Origin: Mucidula mucida
Taxonomy: Eukaryota; Basidiomycota; Agaricomycetes; Agaricales; Physalacriaceae
Direction: 5' to 3'
Assembly: GCA_015501055.1 (NCBI GenBank)
Contig: JADNYV010000041.1
Coordinates: forward strand, 186,001 to 250,000
Length of the DNA stretch: 64,000 bases
Shown: positions 11,721-22,339 of the stretch, piece after piece
How the letters are laid out: each line of letters starts with the position of its first letter
Numbering within the stretch: the stretch's first letter is position 1
The notes under the pieces: model-generated
The model's database searches: none
What the model was told of the DNA's origin: nothing
Seen by the model: the letters and a program-made list of their open reading frames with translations, nothing else
Program-made: the position numbers and the translations under genes

Positions 11721-13611
11721 ATGACTTCGCCTTCGCAATATGAGTTCCGTTGTGTTCTCCTCGATCATTCACCTCTTGGAAGGCATCCCTACCTCAAGAG
11801 CTCTTATCCAGACTCTGATGATGGCCTTGTCATTGTCAACTTTTGTCGGCGCGTTGCCGGTATCATCCAAGGAACGCACGATTTTTATTGTGCATGTGAA
11901 TGGAGGGCAAACGAGCATGGCGTATACCAAGTCAACCTTGATAAGACGGACCCTCACCTCAAAGTGTCTAGATCCAACTTGTGGGCTCCCGATGAATCGC
12001 TTCGTGTAATCGGCCCGTCATTTCCGATGGCGCATGTCCTCATTGCGAATCCAGACTGTGTTCATTTCGCCATTGTAGGAAAACAAGACTTGAAACGGCG
12101 AAAGAGCATCGAAGACGACTTACCAGAAATGGAGAACAACGTCCCAGACGCGTCTCTCCCCTCTAACCGTCGGCGCAGCGGCGACGACGATAGAAAAAGG
12201 GAATTAGTGCGCTCTGGTAAGAGGCGCGCCATAAACTCGTCGAATTGTATTAATGTATTCGACAGATTCCTCCGACGCGACCCTTGTCACCGACCGCTCG
12301 CCTCTTTCAAGTCCGTACTTACAGGATAATCTTGTTAAACAAGTATCATCGCCATCCAGTCCGCTCGCCAAACAATCTTTCTCCTCACGAATTTCGCTGA
12401 CGGTGTCGCCCACAATGAGCGGGAGAATTTTCCACCCCTTCATAGCAGATGTCGCACAGTGTTATCCGGGCGAACCTCCTGTTCCAATAGGCCCCCATCT
12501 GTACAAAACAGCGGGTGGCTCGTCAGTAGTGAGTGCTGATAATATGGCTGCGTGTGTTTCTAATTTCCTAGCAGAAAATTCCGGCTTCATCCGACACCTT
12601 TGGCACGCTGCTAAACTGTCCCGGTACCGTATGGGTCAACAGACTACCTTTCCTTTATTCACTTTGCCCGGTTCGCCTGTTCAGAGGCGACCTCGAGCGT
12701 AAACTAGGCCTGGTTCGGCGTCCCAGTGGCTTCGGGCAAAGGCTATTCGACTCAACAGCTTTGTTTGCCTTCAACACCCATTGCGAGGCCGTCTTTAGGC
12801 GCTTTTTTGGAACATCGCCGCTGCTTGACCATCATTACATGATTCTCTTCGTCGACATGGCCCGCGTATCTACGCGGCCTACGGAGAGTCCAACCTGTGC
12901 CATGAACACATACATGAGCGGCGTTCTCAAAGATTTTCTTCGCACCAACGCCCCGCAGCTCAATATTTCCTTCGAAGAAATCGAACAGTGTTCTCCCATT
13001 TCGTCACCTGTGATATTCGACTGGGTTTTGGTCCGTAGCCACCTACTTGTTCGTATCATTGTACTGACCCCATTCCGCAGGAGTCGATGCGCGAAGCAGG
13101 ATACTCTCTCATTGTAATCATCGAAAATTTTAACATCCCGCTCATCAACTCAACACCGGATACGATACCGGAGATCGAGTATGCCATTGCCTTCAATCTG
13201 GTGATGCCTATTGTCAGTGGAATTGACGATCAGGTTATTGCTGGCGGAATGATCTTGGGAAAGCCTGAATCAGAGGAGCCTTCCTGGGCCAGGGATAGCG
13301 TTGACGACAGCATGATTTTTGACCTAATCGCTCGCGATATCTCGAACGAAGCCTCCGTTCATGGTGCATTTGGATATACGTGGGATCAGATCAAGGCCTT
13401 GGCTGACGAGGTCCTATCCACGCCGGAGGAGCGCGCAGAATGTTTGGAGATAATACAGAGCACTTGCGCCAAGCATCAGGATCCTGAACGCAAGTATGTG
13501 GAGTATTCTGTCGACGATGTCCTTACTCGTTTACGGGAGCAGAAAGGATTGCCTGCGCGACACCCTTCCCCGGAGCCAATGTATTTCGTCGGCGACGACG
13601 AGAATTGTTAG
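11721..13611 (+). CDS. Locus A: header domain fused to degenerate AAA-ATPase-like protein
   Basis: Intact 581-aa model from four exons (11721-12216, 12266-12528, 12575-13030, 13081-13611). Residues 1-150 form the family header (DGLVIVNFCRRVAGII, CACEWRANEHGVYQVNLDKT). A basic linker follows (LKRRKSIEDD, SNRRRSGDDDRKRE) that could act as a nuclear localisation signal. The rest is the degenerate ATPase-like region: VWVNRLPFLYSL, the P-loop-position motif RRPSGFGQRLF (Gln where Walker A has Lys), the Walker-B-position strand YSLIVIIENFNIPLINS, and HGAFGYTWDQIKALADEV, equivalent to the YGFTxxEV block of PF09820-type proteins. It ends EYSVDDVLTRLREQKG without the nuclease domain of loci H and I. 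The MENNVPDAS start of the short genes is embedded after the header, so A looks like a header-to-short-gene fusion. Function unknown. Confidence 0.85.
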
Positions 13612-13613
13612 CC

Positions 13614-13998
13614 ATCCGTCCTACACTACTACCTGCACATCGTTTGATGTTCTATACGTCGATAAGGACAATCGTATTTCACATGTGTGAACTCTCGTGT
13701 AGAAACTAGCGGATATGTAATGCGATATTCTCGACTCATCTTGATATCCGAAGGTCGGTGGTACCTTTGGATAATTTCTGCGTAGCGCCTTTGTCTTCTC
13801 AGCGATGAAACTGTACAGCATATTAAATTTCTACAAACGAAAAGAGTGTATAGCAGTACAACGATAGATACATACGGAAAACTACTACAAGTCCATAAAT
13901 TAGTCCATGAAATCCTTGAAATGTCGTTAAATCAAATTGTTGTCAGAATCAAAGTGGACCTGGAGGAGAGCGGGGCCACAGACTGTAGTAGCATCGGA
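13614..13998. repeat. Segmental-duplication flank shared with 20220-20605
   Basis: The sequence after the stop of A (for example TTTGATGTTCTATACGTCGA, TAATTTCTGCGTAGC and the AAAGAGTGTATAGCAGTACA segment) recurs nearly unchanged after locus D at 20226-20605. In the D copy it runs into the complete Rds1 gene. Here it contains only the last ~23 codons of that gene on the minus strand (stop at 13927-13929), ending abruptly at about 13998. This marks the edge of a duplicated block containing an A/D-type gene plus the tail of Rds1. Confidence 0.85.
13927..13998 (-). pseudogene. Orphan 3' tail of Rds1-type gene
   Basis: The minus strand reads VSDATTVCGPALLQVHFDSD and then NNLI before the stop, matching the end of the Rds1 gene at 20.5 kb with only a few changes. 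It is joined at its upstream edge to the header stub of locus B, in a different reading frame. It has no promoter of its own and is a duplication by-product. Confidence 0.85.
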
Positions 13999-14284
13999 CA
14001 CGAAGCGAATCATCGGGAGACCACAAGTTGAATTTAGGTACTTGGAGGCGAGGGTCGTTCTTATCAAGGTTTACTTGGTATAAGAAATGCTCGTCTGCCC
14101 TCCATTCGCATGAGCAAGAGATATTGTGCCTTGCTTGGATGATAGTGGCAACGCGCCCACAAAAGTTGACAATGACAAGGCCATCATCAGAGTCCGGATA
14201 GTAGTTCTTGACATATGGAGAATTTCCGACAAGCCTATGACCAATGAGAACACATCGGAGCTCTCGTCGTGGAGGTGAAGACAT
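13999..14284 (-). pseudogene. Header stub facing locus B
   Basis: Starts at ATG 14284 (MSSPPRRELRCVLIGHR) and carries the header domain as in locus A (DGLVIVNFCGRVATII, CSCEWRADEHFLYQVNLDKN) up to SPDDSLRV, where it is cut and joined to the Rds1 tail. It is head-to-head with gene B, 108 bp between start codons. The arrangement is the same as in the I/E and H/G pairs, so I read it as the 5' remnant of a long header-ATPase-nuclease gene whose remainder was lost at the duplication junction. Confidence 0.8.
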
Positions 14285-14392
14285 TTAATGGGAGGAAGAA
14301 GGGAGAGATGGGCAATCTGGCGTGTATCGCGCGCTTGGAGATCACGTGATGGGTTCGTTTCTTTTAGGACACCGCATACGAATTTACCACGA

Positions 14393-15876
14393 ATGGATAG
14401 CAACGTCCGAGACGCGTCTTTTCCTTCAAACCGGCGGCGCAGCGGCGACGACGACAGAAAATCAATGCGCTCAGTGCGCTCTGGTAAGAGACGCGCCATA
14501 AACTCGTCGACTTCTATTAAACAACAGATTCCTGAGACGCGACTCTAGATCTTGTCACCGGCGACCGTTCACCTCCCTCAAGTCCTTACTTGAAGAATCA
14601 TTTTGGAAAGCAAGTATCACCGCCATACAGTCCACTCGCCAAACAAGCTTTCTCCTCACGAATTTCGCCGACGGTGTCGCCCACAATGAGCGGGAGAATT
14701 TTCCACCCCTTCATAGCAGATGTCGCACAGTGTTATCCAGGCGCACCTCCTGTTTCGATGGGTCCCCATCTGTACAAAACAGCGGGTGGCTCGTCATTGG
14801 TGAGTGCTGATAATGTGGCTGCGTGTGTTTCTAATCTGCTCGCAGGAAATTCCGGTTGCATCCGACACCTTTGACATGCTGCTCAATCGCCCTGGTGCTG
14901 TATGGGTCAACAGACTGCCTTTCCTTTATTCCCTTATCCCGGTTCGCCGGTTCAAAGGCGACCTCGAACATAAAGTAGGCTTAGTTCGCCGTCCCAGTGG
15001 CTTCGGCCAGATGCTATTCGACACAACAGCTTTGTTTGCCTTCAACCACCATTGCGAATCCGTTTTTAGGCGTTTTTTTGGAACATCGCCCCCGCTAGAC
15101 CACCATTACATGATTCTCTTCATCGACATGGCATGCGTATTCATGCGGCCCACGGAAAGTCCAACCTGTGCCATGAAAAAATACATGAGCGGTGTTCTCA
15201 AAGATTTTCTTCGCACCTACGCCCCGCAGCTCAATCTATCCTTCGAAGAAATCGACCGGTGTTCTCCCATTTCCTCACTTGCAATTTTTAGGTGGGCTTT
15301 GGTCTGTAGTCGGTCTTTCGTTCCCACCATTGTACTAATCTTCGTCTGCAGGAGTCGGTGTACGAGGCAGGATACTCTCTCATCGTAATCATTGAAAATT
15401 TCAACATCCCGCTCATTAACTCGACACCGGAGACAATATCGGACATCGAGTTTGCGATCGCTTACAATCTGGTAAACCCTATTATTACTGGAATCGACGA
15501 TCAGGTTATCACTGGCGGAATGATTTTGGGCAAGCCTGAATCAGAGGAGCCTTCCTGGGTTAGGGATAGTGCTTACAGCAGGTCGATCTTCGACCAAATC
15601 GCTCGCGATATCTCATACGAAGCCTGCGTTCATGGCGCATTTGGATATACGTGGGATCAGATCAGGGCGCTGGCTGACGAGGTCCTATCCACGCCGGAGG
15701 AGCGCGCAGAGTGTTTGGAGATAATACAGAGCACTTGCGCCAAGCATCAGGATCCTGAATGCAAATACGTGGAATATTCTGTCGACGACGTCCTTACTCG
15801 TTTACGCGGGCAGAAAGGATTGCCTGCGCGACACCCTTCTCCAGAGCCCTTTTATTATGAGAGCGACGAAGAATGA
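14393..15876 (+). CDS. Locus B: short degenerate AAA-ATPase-like protein
   Basis: 440-aa model from four exons (14393-14483, 14549-14799, 14846-15301, 15352-15876). Start MDSNVRDASFPSNRRRSGDD is shared with D. Intron 1 deserves attention: the acceptor used by the paralogues (14527) would run straight into a TGA, but an in-phase TAG acceptor 21 bp further on (14548) restores the frame as DLVTGDRSPPSSP. ATPase-like motifs are RRPSGFGQMLF, YSLIVIIENFNIPLINS and HGAFGYTWDQIRALADEV. No nuclease domain. It is closely related to A and D and is preceded head-to-head by a header stub. Function unknown. Confidence 0.82.
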
Positions 15877-16216
15877 TAGCCAATCGGCCCACCTCTACCT
15901 TCACATCGTTTGCTGTTGTATCCATAGACAAAGGCAGTCATAATTTTTTACTACTCTGGTAGAAACCAGCGGCCACGGACTAAGATCAGTAGCCTCTACT
16001 GAAAAATTCACCGGCCGATATTCCTTTTATTCATGAGCGGAGTTCAAATATCCTTGCCAAGCTACCACGCCACTCGCCCACCAATGACTTCTTCCCACCA
16101 CATCCCATCACGCCTACCCAGCGCCTACCACCTCCACGACTCTACCACCGACTACCAACCACCACACCACCATTGCTCGCATTACTGCACCGCCATCTCC
16201 AACCTGTTGTTTTAGA
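15877..16216. other. Intergenic, nothing recognised
   Basis: Between B and the interspersed repeat array. Only short open frames without resemblance to known proteins; the Pro/His/Thr-rich frame at 16033-16215 reflects CCAC-rich low complexity. Confidence 0.4.
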
Positions 16217-16474
16217 CCACGGCCCGAGCTCGATAGGCGTGTGTTTTTTGCCTCGTATTTTAGACCGCGACCCGAGCACGATAGGCGCGAGTTTTCTGTT
16301 ATTGTGGATTTTGTTTTTTCTATACCTATACATTTCTTTGGACGCTGAAGGCCACGACCCGAGCTCGATAGGCGTATGCTACGTTGTGTCGCTGCTGCAT
16401 TATTATTTGTATATGCCACGACCCGATCACGATAGGCGTCAGCTCTGCTGTGGCCCGAGCACGATAGGCATATG
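16217..16474. repeat. Five-copy interspersed repeat, CCCGAGCWCGATAGGCGTATG
   Basis: Five copies of a ~23-27 bp unit built around CCACGACCCGAGCTCGATAG followed by GCGTATG start (counting from the CCCGA word) at 16223, 16271, 16358, 16422 and 16454, so spacings are 48, 87, 64 and 32 bp. The intervening sequences are unrelated to each other. The unit contains the palindrome CGAGCTCG in copies 1 and 3. On the minus strand the first three copies are in phase and read RLSSSGRGL. No cas-like genes occur in this eukaryotic region, so this is not CRISPR. Confidence 0.85.
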
Positions 16475-16883
16475 CATCATGTAAATTTTTGGTGGCTGAG
16501 TAACGGTATGTACAGCTCGGCGGCTATTAAACGGAACATGCCGAGCACCTGTCGGCATTGGTTTTTCTCCCTCGGATGCTCCTACCTGATCCTTAAGCTC
16601 TACCGCCGTGGATCGTCCGTGAACGTCACGGTGAGCTCGGCTTCTGGGGAGGGTAGAGAGCGCAGGAGACGTACGGATGACGGCTTATGTCATCATCGCG
16701 TGCGCACCTCCTGCAACCAGCCGGCCCTGTGGGCCATTGGCTGTATCACAACAACAACAACAACAATGGATCGATGTAGGCTAACACACGCGTGAACAAG
16801 AATTTGGTTCGCTTAGTTCGCTCATTCGCAGAATTCGGTCAGGGACGCGACTGTCTGTTAGATTTCCGCTAACGAAAGCGCAG
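16475..16883. other. Intergenic with short CAA microsatellite
   Basis: Upstream of locus C. Contains a short (CAA)n run at about 16747-16767. An extra first exon of C could lie here, since a CGCAG acceptor-like site directly precedes the ATG at 16884, but I cannot identify one. Confidence 0.4.
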
Positions 16884-18247
16884 ATGGAAGCGACTCTTGT
16901 CGACCTCTCACCTCCCTCAAGTCCTGGGTTCAGAGATCCTCTTAAACAGGCACACTCAAATTCACCGCCATGCCCGGGAGTACTGCCGTCTAGTCCAAAC
17001 GCGGTGCCTGCGTTGTCACGAATTCCGTCCGTAGAGGCTATTGAGGTGAAGACTTGGACTCCACTAGACCTGGCCGTCGACATCACACATCTTTACGGAG
17101 ACGAACCGCCCATTCCGATTGGTTCCCATCTCTTCAAAACCGCAGGTGGCTCATCCTCAGTAAGCAAGCATTCGTGAATTTGAAGGTCCCTGGGCTGCTC
17201 TAACTCATGCATAGGAAATTCCGGTCCCCCTTGACACTTTTCCAAGTCTCCTGCAATGTCCAGGTGCTGTATGGGCGAACAGGATCTCCTTTGTCCATTC
17301 TCTATATCCGAGCCGGATATTTGACTACGAACATAAACTGAGCTTGGTTCGGCGCCCCAGTGGCTTTGGGCAAAGACTATTTGTGACAACGGCTCCGTTT
17401 GCCTACAGCGTCCATTCAAAGAAAGTCTTCACACGCTTTTTTGGTTCATCTCCATCGCTAGAGGCAAAGACCCTCACCCTCTTCATCGATATGGCAAAAG
17501 CATTCGCACAGCCCGCGCATGACCCTTTCTCTACCATGAACACCTACATGAACGATAACCTCAAGGGTTTTCTTCGTTCCTCCGCCATAAAGCTCGACCT
17601 CTCCCTCGAAGAGATTGCTGAAATCCCATTGGATGACATGTCCTCCGCCATATTCGTGTGGATCCTGGTTCGTCGGTCCGCTACTAGCTTTTGCTCGGTA
17701 TTGATGTCTGGTCTAGGAGTGTGTCGCTAATGCAGGATATAAGCTTATCGTCACCGTCGAAGATTACAACCTTCCGCTCATCAATTCAACGCCAGAAGAT
17801 ATAGACGACATCGTCGATGCGATCTTTTTCCATCTTGTGCTCCCCATTGCAACTGGACTTGACGACCAGGTCATTGCGGGCGGAATGATTTTTGGTAAAC
17901 CGGTTTCAGAAGAACCATCATGGGTCCGGGAAAGTGTTACCGCTGGAGTACTGTTCGAGGGCATCGCTTGTGACATTTCAGATGAAAGCTCCGTTCACGG
18001 CGCGTTTGGTTATACGTGGGACGAGGTCACGGCGCTGGCCGACGAGGTACTCCCTACGGCTGAAATGCGTACGCAATGTTTGGGGGCGATCCAAAGCAAC
18101 TGTTTGAAGTATCATGATCCTGAAGGAAAACACGTCGAATACTCGGTTGACGATGTTCTTACTAGCTTACGGGAGCAGATTGGATTGCCTGCCAGATATC
18201 CAAGCCCAGAGCTCATCGATCTTGGGAGTGACTACGAAGACTACTAG
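16884..18247 (+). CDS. Locus C: divergent short degenerate AAA-ATPase-like protein
   Basis: Three exons (16884-17159, 17215-17667, 17717-18247) give 419 aa if translation starts at 16884; intron positions are those of A, B and D. Key blocks: VWANRISFVHSLYPSR, RRPSGFGQRLFVTTAPF (no Walker A Lys), YKLIVTVEDYNLPLINS, HGAFGYTWDEVTALADEV and EYSVDDVLTSLREQIG. It is the most diverged member of the A-D group. The other members start with an ~30-residue exon ending at the position that here precedes ATG 16884, so a first exon may be missing or unrecognised. No header and no nuclease domain. Confidence 0.8.
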
Positions 18248-18743
18248 ACATTCGTCGCAATCTCATATCATCAGCGCATGCCTCTGTCGTCGCATCTCGT
18301 TTTCCTGACATTGCTATTGTTCTCGCACCTGTATAACCAACTTTCTGGTATTAAACTACAATATATGCATGCGTCTGATGCACTCGACAATACTTTACTG
18401 TTACACGCCTCAAATTGCTCATTAGCTCGCTATGAGTGAGAAGTAGATTGTAGGCTGCAGTTGCGGACCACGCAAGGTAGCTGCGCCAACTCTGTACAGT
18501 TCAATGCAGCAAACGCCACTTCAGATCGCCTGGTGGATACTCCGTTCTACAAGATAGCCCACCAGCAGTGAGCACCGTGTTTGGCTTGTCAGTTCGAACG
18601 GGGTTCAATGAGAGGTCGAGACTCAGACTGCGCAATGCGCCATCCTTTGAATGACGTTGTCTCAGTGACTCGGACACGTGGTCCCTTTCTTTGGAGTTTG
18701 AAATATCGTTGCCAACCCACCACCACGTACGAATCCACCACGA
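18248..18743. other. Intergenic with promoter of locus D
   Basis: Contains CACGTGGTCCCTTTCTTT at 18674-18691, a weaker match to the block in the E, F and G/H promoters, and the CCACCACC tract before the start codon. No header-like sequence was found on the minus strand, so D lacks a facing partner. Confidence 0.5.
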
Positions 18744-20230
18744 ATGGATAGCAACGTATTGGACGCGTCTCTCTCTTTAAACCGTCGGCGCAGCGGCGAC
18801 GATGATAGAAAATCAATGCGCTCAGTGCGCTCTGGTAAGAGACGCGCCGTCAACTCGTCGAATCATATTAATCATTAATGGAATCGAAAGATTCCTCAGA
18901 CGCGACTCTGGTCACCGACCGCTCGCCTCCCTCAAGTCCTTACTTGAAGGACAACCTGGTAAAGCACGTATCACCGCCATCCAGTCCACTCGCCAAGCAA
19001 GCTTTCTCGCAAGTATCGCCGACGGTGTCGCCCACAATGAGTGGGAGAATTCTCCACCCCTTCATAGCACATGTCGCACAGTGTTATCCGGGCGAACCGC
19101 CTGTTCCAATAGGCCCCCATCTGTACAAAACAGCGGGCGGCTCGTCATTAGTGAGTGCTGATAACATGGTTGCGTGTGTTTCTCATTTCCTCGCAGGAAA
19201 TTCCGTTTCCATCCGACACCTTTGACATGCTGCTCAACTGCCCTGGTGCTGTATGGGTCAACAGACTGCCTTTCCTTTATTCCCTTTGCCCGGTTCGCCT
19301 GTTCAGAGGCGATTTCGAGCGTAAACTAGGCCTGGTTCGGCGTCCCAGTGGCTTCGGGCAAACGCTATTCCACACAACAGCTTTGTTTTCCTTTGACAAC
19401 GATTGCGAAGCCGTTTTTAGGCGCTTTTTCGGAACATCGCCGCCGCTAGACCACCGTTGCATGACTCTCTTCATCCACATGGAATGCATATTCACGCAGC
19501 CCACGGAAAGTCCAACATGTGTCATGAAAAAGTACATGAGCGGGGTTCTCAAAAACTTTCTCCGCACCAACGCCCCCCAGCTCAATATATCCTTCGAAGA
19601 AATCGAACAGTTTTCTCCCATTTCGTCACGTGTAATCTTTGACTGGGTTTTGGTCTGTAGCCACCTACTTGTTCGTATCATTGTACTGATCCCGTTCCGC
19701 AGGAGTCGATGCGCGAAGCAGGATACTCTCTCATTGTAATCATCGAAAATTTCAACATCCCGTTCATCAACTCAACACCGGAGACAATATCGGAGATCGA
19801 GTATGCCATCGCCTTCAATCTGGTCAAGCCTATCGTCGCTGGAATTGACGATCAGGTTATTGCTGGCGGAATGATTTTGGGCGAGCCTGAATCAGAGGAG
19901 CCTTCCTGGGTTAGGGATGGTGCTGACGGCAGGACAATCTTTGACCGAATCGCTCGCGATATCTCATACGAAGCCTGCGTTCATGGCGCATTTGGATATA
20001 CGTGGGATCAGATCAGGCGCTGGCTGACGAGGTCCTATCCACGCCGGAGGAGCGCGCAGAGTGTTTGGAGATAATACAGAGCACTTGCGCCAAGCATCAG
20101 GATCCTGAACGCGAGTATGTGGAGTATTCTGTCGACGATGTCCTTACCCGTTTACGGGAGCAAAAAGGATTGCCTGCGCGACACCCTTCTCCAGAGCCCT
20201 TTATTTGAGAGCGACGACGAGAACTGTTAG
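18744..20230 (+). CDS. Locus D: short degenerate AAA-ATPase-like protein, frame broken at homopolymers
   Basis: Exons 18744-18834, 18891-19150, 19197-19652 and 19703 onward. Start MDSNVLDASLSLNRRRSGDD, then DSSDATLVTDRSPPSSPYL, RRPSGFGQTLF, YSLIVIIENFNIPFINS and HGAFGYTWDQIR. Compared base by base with B, D lacks one G near 20021 (AGGGCG versus AGGCG). Near the C-terminus two T runs are also one base shorter than the related ends of A and B predict (about 20202 and 20208). With these restored it would end like A (GDDENC-type tail) at 20228-20230. It lies convergent with the complete Rds1 gene. It is probably a functional gene with sequence errors, but recent decay cannot be excluded. Confidence 0.78.
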
Positions 20231-20605
20231 CCACTGCTACCTGCACATCGTTTGCTGTTCTATACGTAGATAAGGACAATCATATTTCACATGTGTGAAC
20301 TCTCGTGTAGAAACTACTTAGGGATATGTACTGCGATATTCTCGACTCATCTTAATATCCGAAGGTCGGTAGTACCTTTGGATAATTTCTGCGTAGCACC
20401 TTTGCCTTCTCAGCGTTGAAACTGTACAGCATATTAGATTTCTACAAACAAAAAGAGTGTATAGCAGTACAACGATAGATACATACGAAAAACTACTACA
20501 AGTCCAGTCCATGAAATCCTTGAAATGTCGTTAAATCAAATTGTTGTTAGAATCAAAATGGAACTGGAGGAGAGCGGGCCCAGCAACGGTAGTAGCATCG
20601 GACAC
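20226..20605. repeat. Segmental-duplication flank shared with 13614-13998
   Basis: Nearly identical to the flank after locus A, including TTTGGATAATTTCTGCGTAG and AAAGAGTGTATAGCAGTACA. Here it continues without break into the complete Rds1 gene, so this copy is the ancestral arrangement and the one at 13.6-14.0 kb is the derived, truncated copy. Confidence 0.85.
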
Positions 20606-21609
20606 CTTTCCACTAGCATCGTCCGAGATCACCAAGTACACCGTACCTCTCAAGGACGCTGGAATGACAACTTTGCCGTCCTTGATGGGCGCAGTAACCA
20701 TATCCAAACCAGTCAGGAAGACTGCCACCAATGAGTCGTCGCAGTTATCAAAAGTAAGGCTGACAATATCGCCAGGCTTGGGGTTCGACGAGTTAACGGT
20801 CAACTTGGGGAACACTTTGACAGGTAGTGGTGGATTGGTCTTGGGGCACGACTTGATGAAGGGAGATGCAAGGCCAAACACCTCGTCCAACGTTAAAGGG
20901 ACCTGGAGAAAGCGTCAGTTAATGAAGAGCAGGAAAACTGCAAAGGAACACCGACATCGAATGCCCCACTCCACGGCTCAACCTTATTCACGGCGGAAGC
21001 GACCCAGGCAGCTTGACGCGCCTCTGTAGACAGGATGACTGCCGCGGCAGTCAAGTAATCTTTGTTCTGCAGGAACTGAGCAGCACCAGCGTAAGCCGTA
21101 ACACCTGTCACGTCTCAATAAGAATTTCAGAGGGACACCAGCCAACGTACCGACACCTTCAAAGATCTGGCTAAGTGTGGCGAACTCGGTTGGGGTGTTG
21201 TAAGGACTGTTGAGATTGTTGAGGGCGATCCTCACAAATTGGAGGAAAGACGTACAAGTTATATTCACAAGGCTGCGTAGCTTTGTCGGCAAGGACTGAC
21301 TCCAAAAACTTAACGTGAGTAGCCTCATGGTCCGCGATCTGCTGGAAGCGACCTCTAGCCCACGGAGGGAGCCCGTCATGAATAAAGTCGTCATTGCTGA
21401 ACTTTTTGAGACCGCCCATGTAGAAAGCGTTTTCCAAATGTTCGAGCGTCAATGCAAAGTTCAATATTACAGTGTCTGTGAATAGTTGATGAGCCGTCTG
21501 CGATAATTGAGAGGGCCGTACCATCAAGGCCATTGTCCCGCGAAACGGTCGGCGCAGCAGTGACGCTGGAAACGATTGCGAGAGCGATGGCGGCGATACA
21601 AGACTTCAT
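20531..21609 (-). CDS. Rds1-type secreted ferritin-like protein
   Basis: Secreted fungal stress-response protein with a Ferritin_2 domain. The N-terminus (MKSCIAAIALAIVSSVTAAP) is a signal peptide. Helix motifs are FALTLEHLENAFYMGGLKKF, LPPWARGRFQQIADHEATHV, TPTEFATLSQIFEGVG and ARQAAWVASAVNKVEPWSG; the EHLENAF Glu and DHEATH Glu/His are the di-iron-type ligands. Introns near 21193-21243, 21098-21150 and 20902-20950 are clear. A shift of frame occurs around 21530, just after the signal peptide, and cannot be explained by an evident intron. The last 23 codons and 3' flank are duplicated at 13.9 kb. Whether fungal Rds1 proteins bind iron is not settled. Confidence 0.85.
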
Positions 21610-22259
21610 TAAAGCAGGAGAGCGAAAGAAAAAGAATTATGCTTTGAAACTTAGAGCAAGCCAGGTTTTATAACAGGCTGTCTCGGCGACGGCGGAGAGA
21701 TCTTGCATAGGATCGATTTAAATATAGTGAGTGAAACAGTCAGTCCGAAGCCGGGCGTCGACCACCATGAGATGGCGTATCTAGCAAAAGCTGCCTTGGA
21801 GCTGATTCTTTACCCTAGAAAGCTCGACGAGTAGTCCGTTGTTCAACTAGGTCGAGAGGTTCTGCAGAAAGGACCTGTATGTAGCCCACTTAGATCCTCG
21901 AAGCGGATGTGTCAGGAAGCGGCGATTCACCTGGGGCGCGAGCGTGAGTCGGTCTAAAGGAAAATAGCAGTGTTTCTGGCATAGTATTGCTTTAAACTTA
22001 GAACAGTCTGAGACGCCATGTTCTGTGTTGACGGCAATCGATCTGTATAGGTCGCTTCCTTTCAGCTGATGATGGAAGGACGAGATAGGTAAAGGTGCCA
22101 CCGGGTGAAGCAAACATTGCCACAGGCGCCATTCATTTTCGCAGTTACAGAACAGTTGGGAAAGAGTATTCAGTGAGAAAATAGAATCCAGTGTCATTCC
22201 TGTGCATCCTTCTAACACCGCGCTTTTAATCATCGAACCGGACGGTATACTAGAGAACG
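21610..22259. other. Intergenic, nothing recognised
   Basis: Contains the Rds1 promoter (short distance upstream of 21609) and a minus-strand open frame (21847-22233) that I do not recognise and would not call a gene. Confidence 0.35.
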
Positions 22260-22339
22260 AATGAAGGTCAGTCTAAATTCATACGTTTCGAGTGGAGCCG
22301 TATCATACGAGGAAATAGAGAACGCATCGATATCTGGTA

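Noticed and set aside
11721..13611. Active AAA-ATPase
   Set aside because: The Walker A Lys and the Walker B Glu are absent in A and all short paralogues.
13999..14284. Simple inversion of the 5' part of gene B
   Set aside because: The same head-to-head layout exists at I/E and H/G, where both genes are complete, so a truncated partner gene explains it better.
16114..16419. Minus-strand gene encoding RLSSSGRGL repeats
   Set aside because: The phase is kept only for three of five copies and composition outside the repeats is low-complexity; kept as a finding, not as a gene.
16217..16474. CRISPR-like array
   Set aside because: Spacers differ greatly in length (about 9-60 bp), repeats are imperfect, the genome is eukaryotic and no cas-like genes are present.
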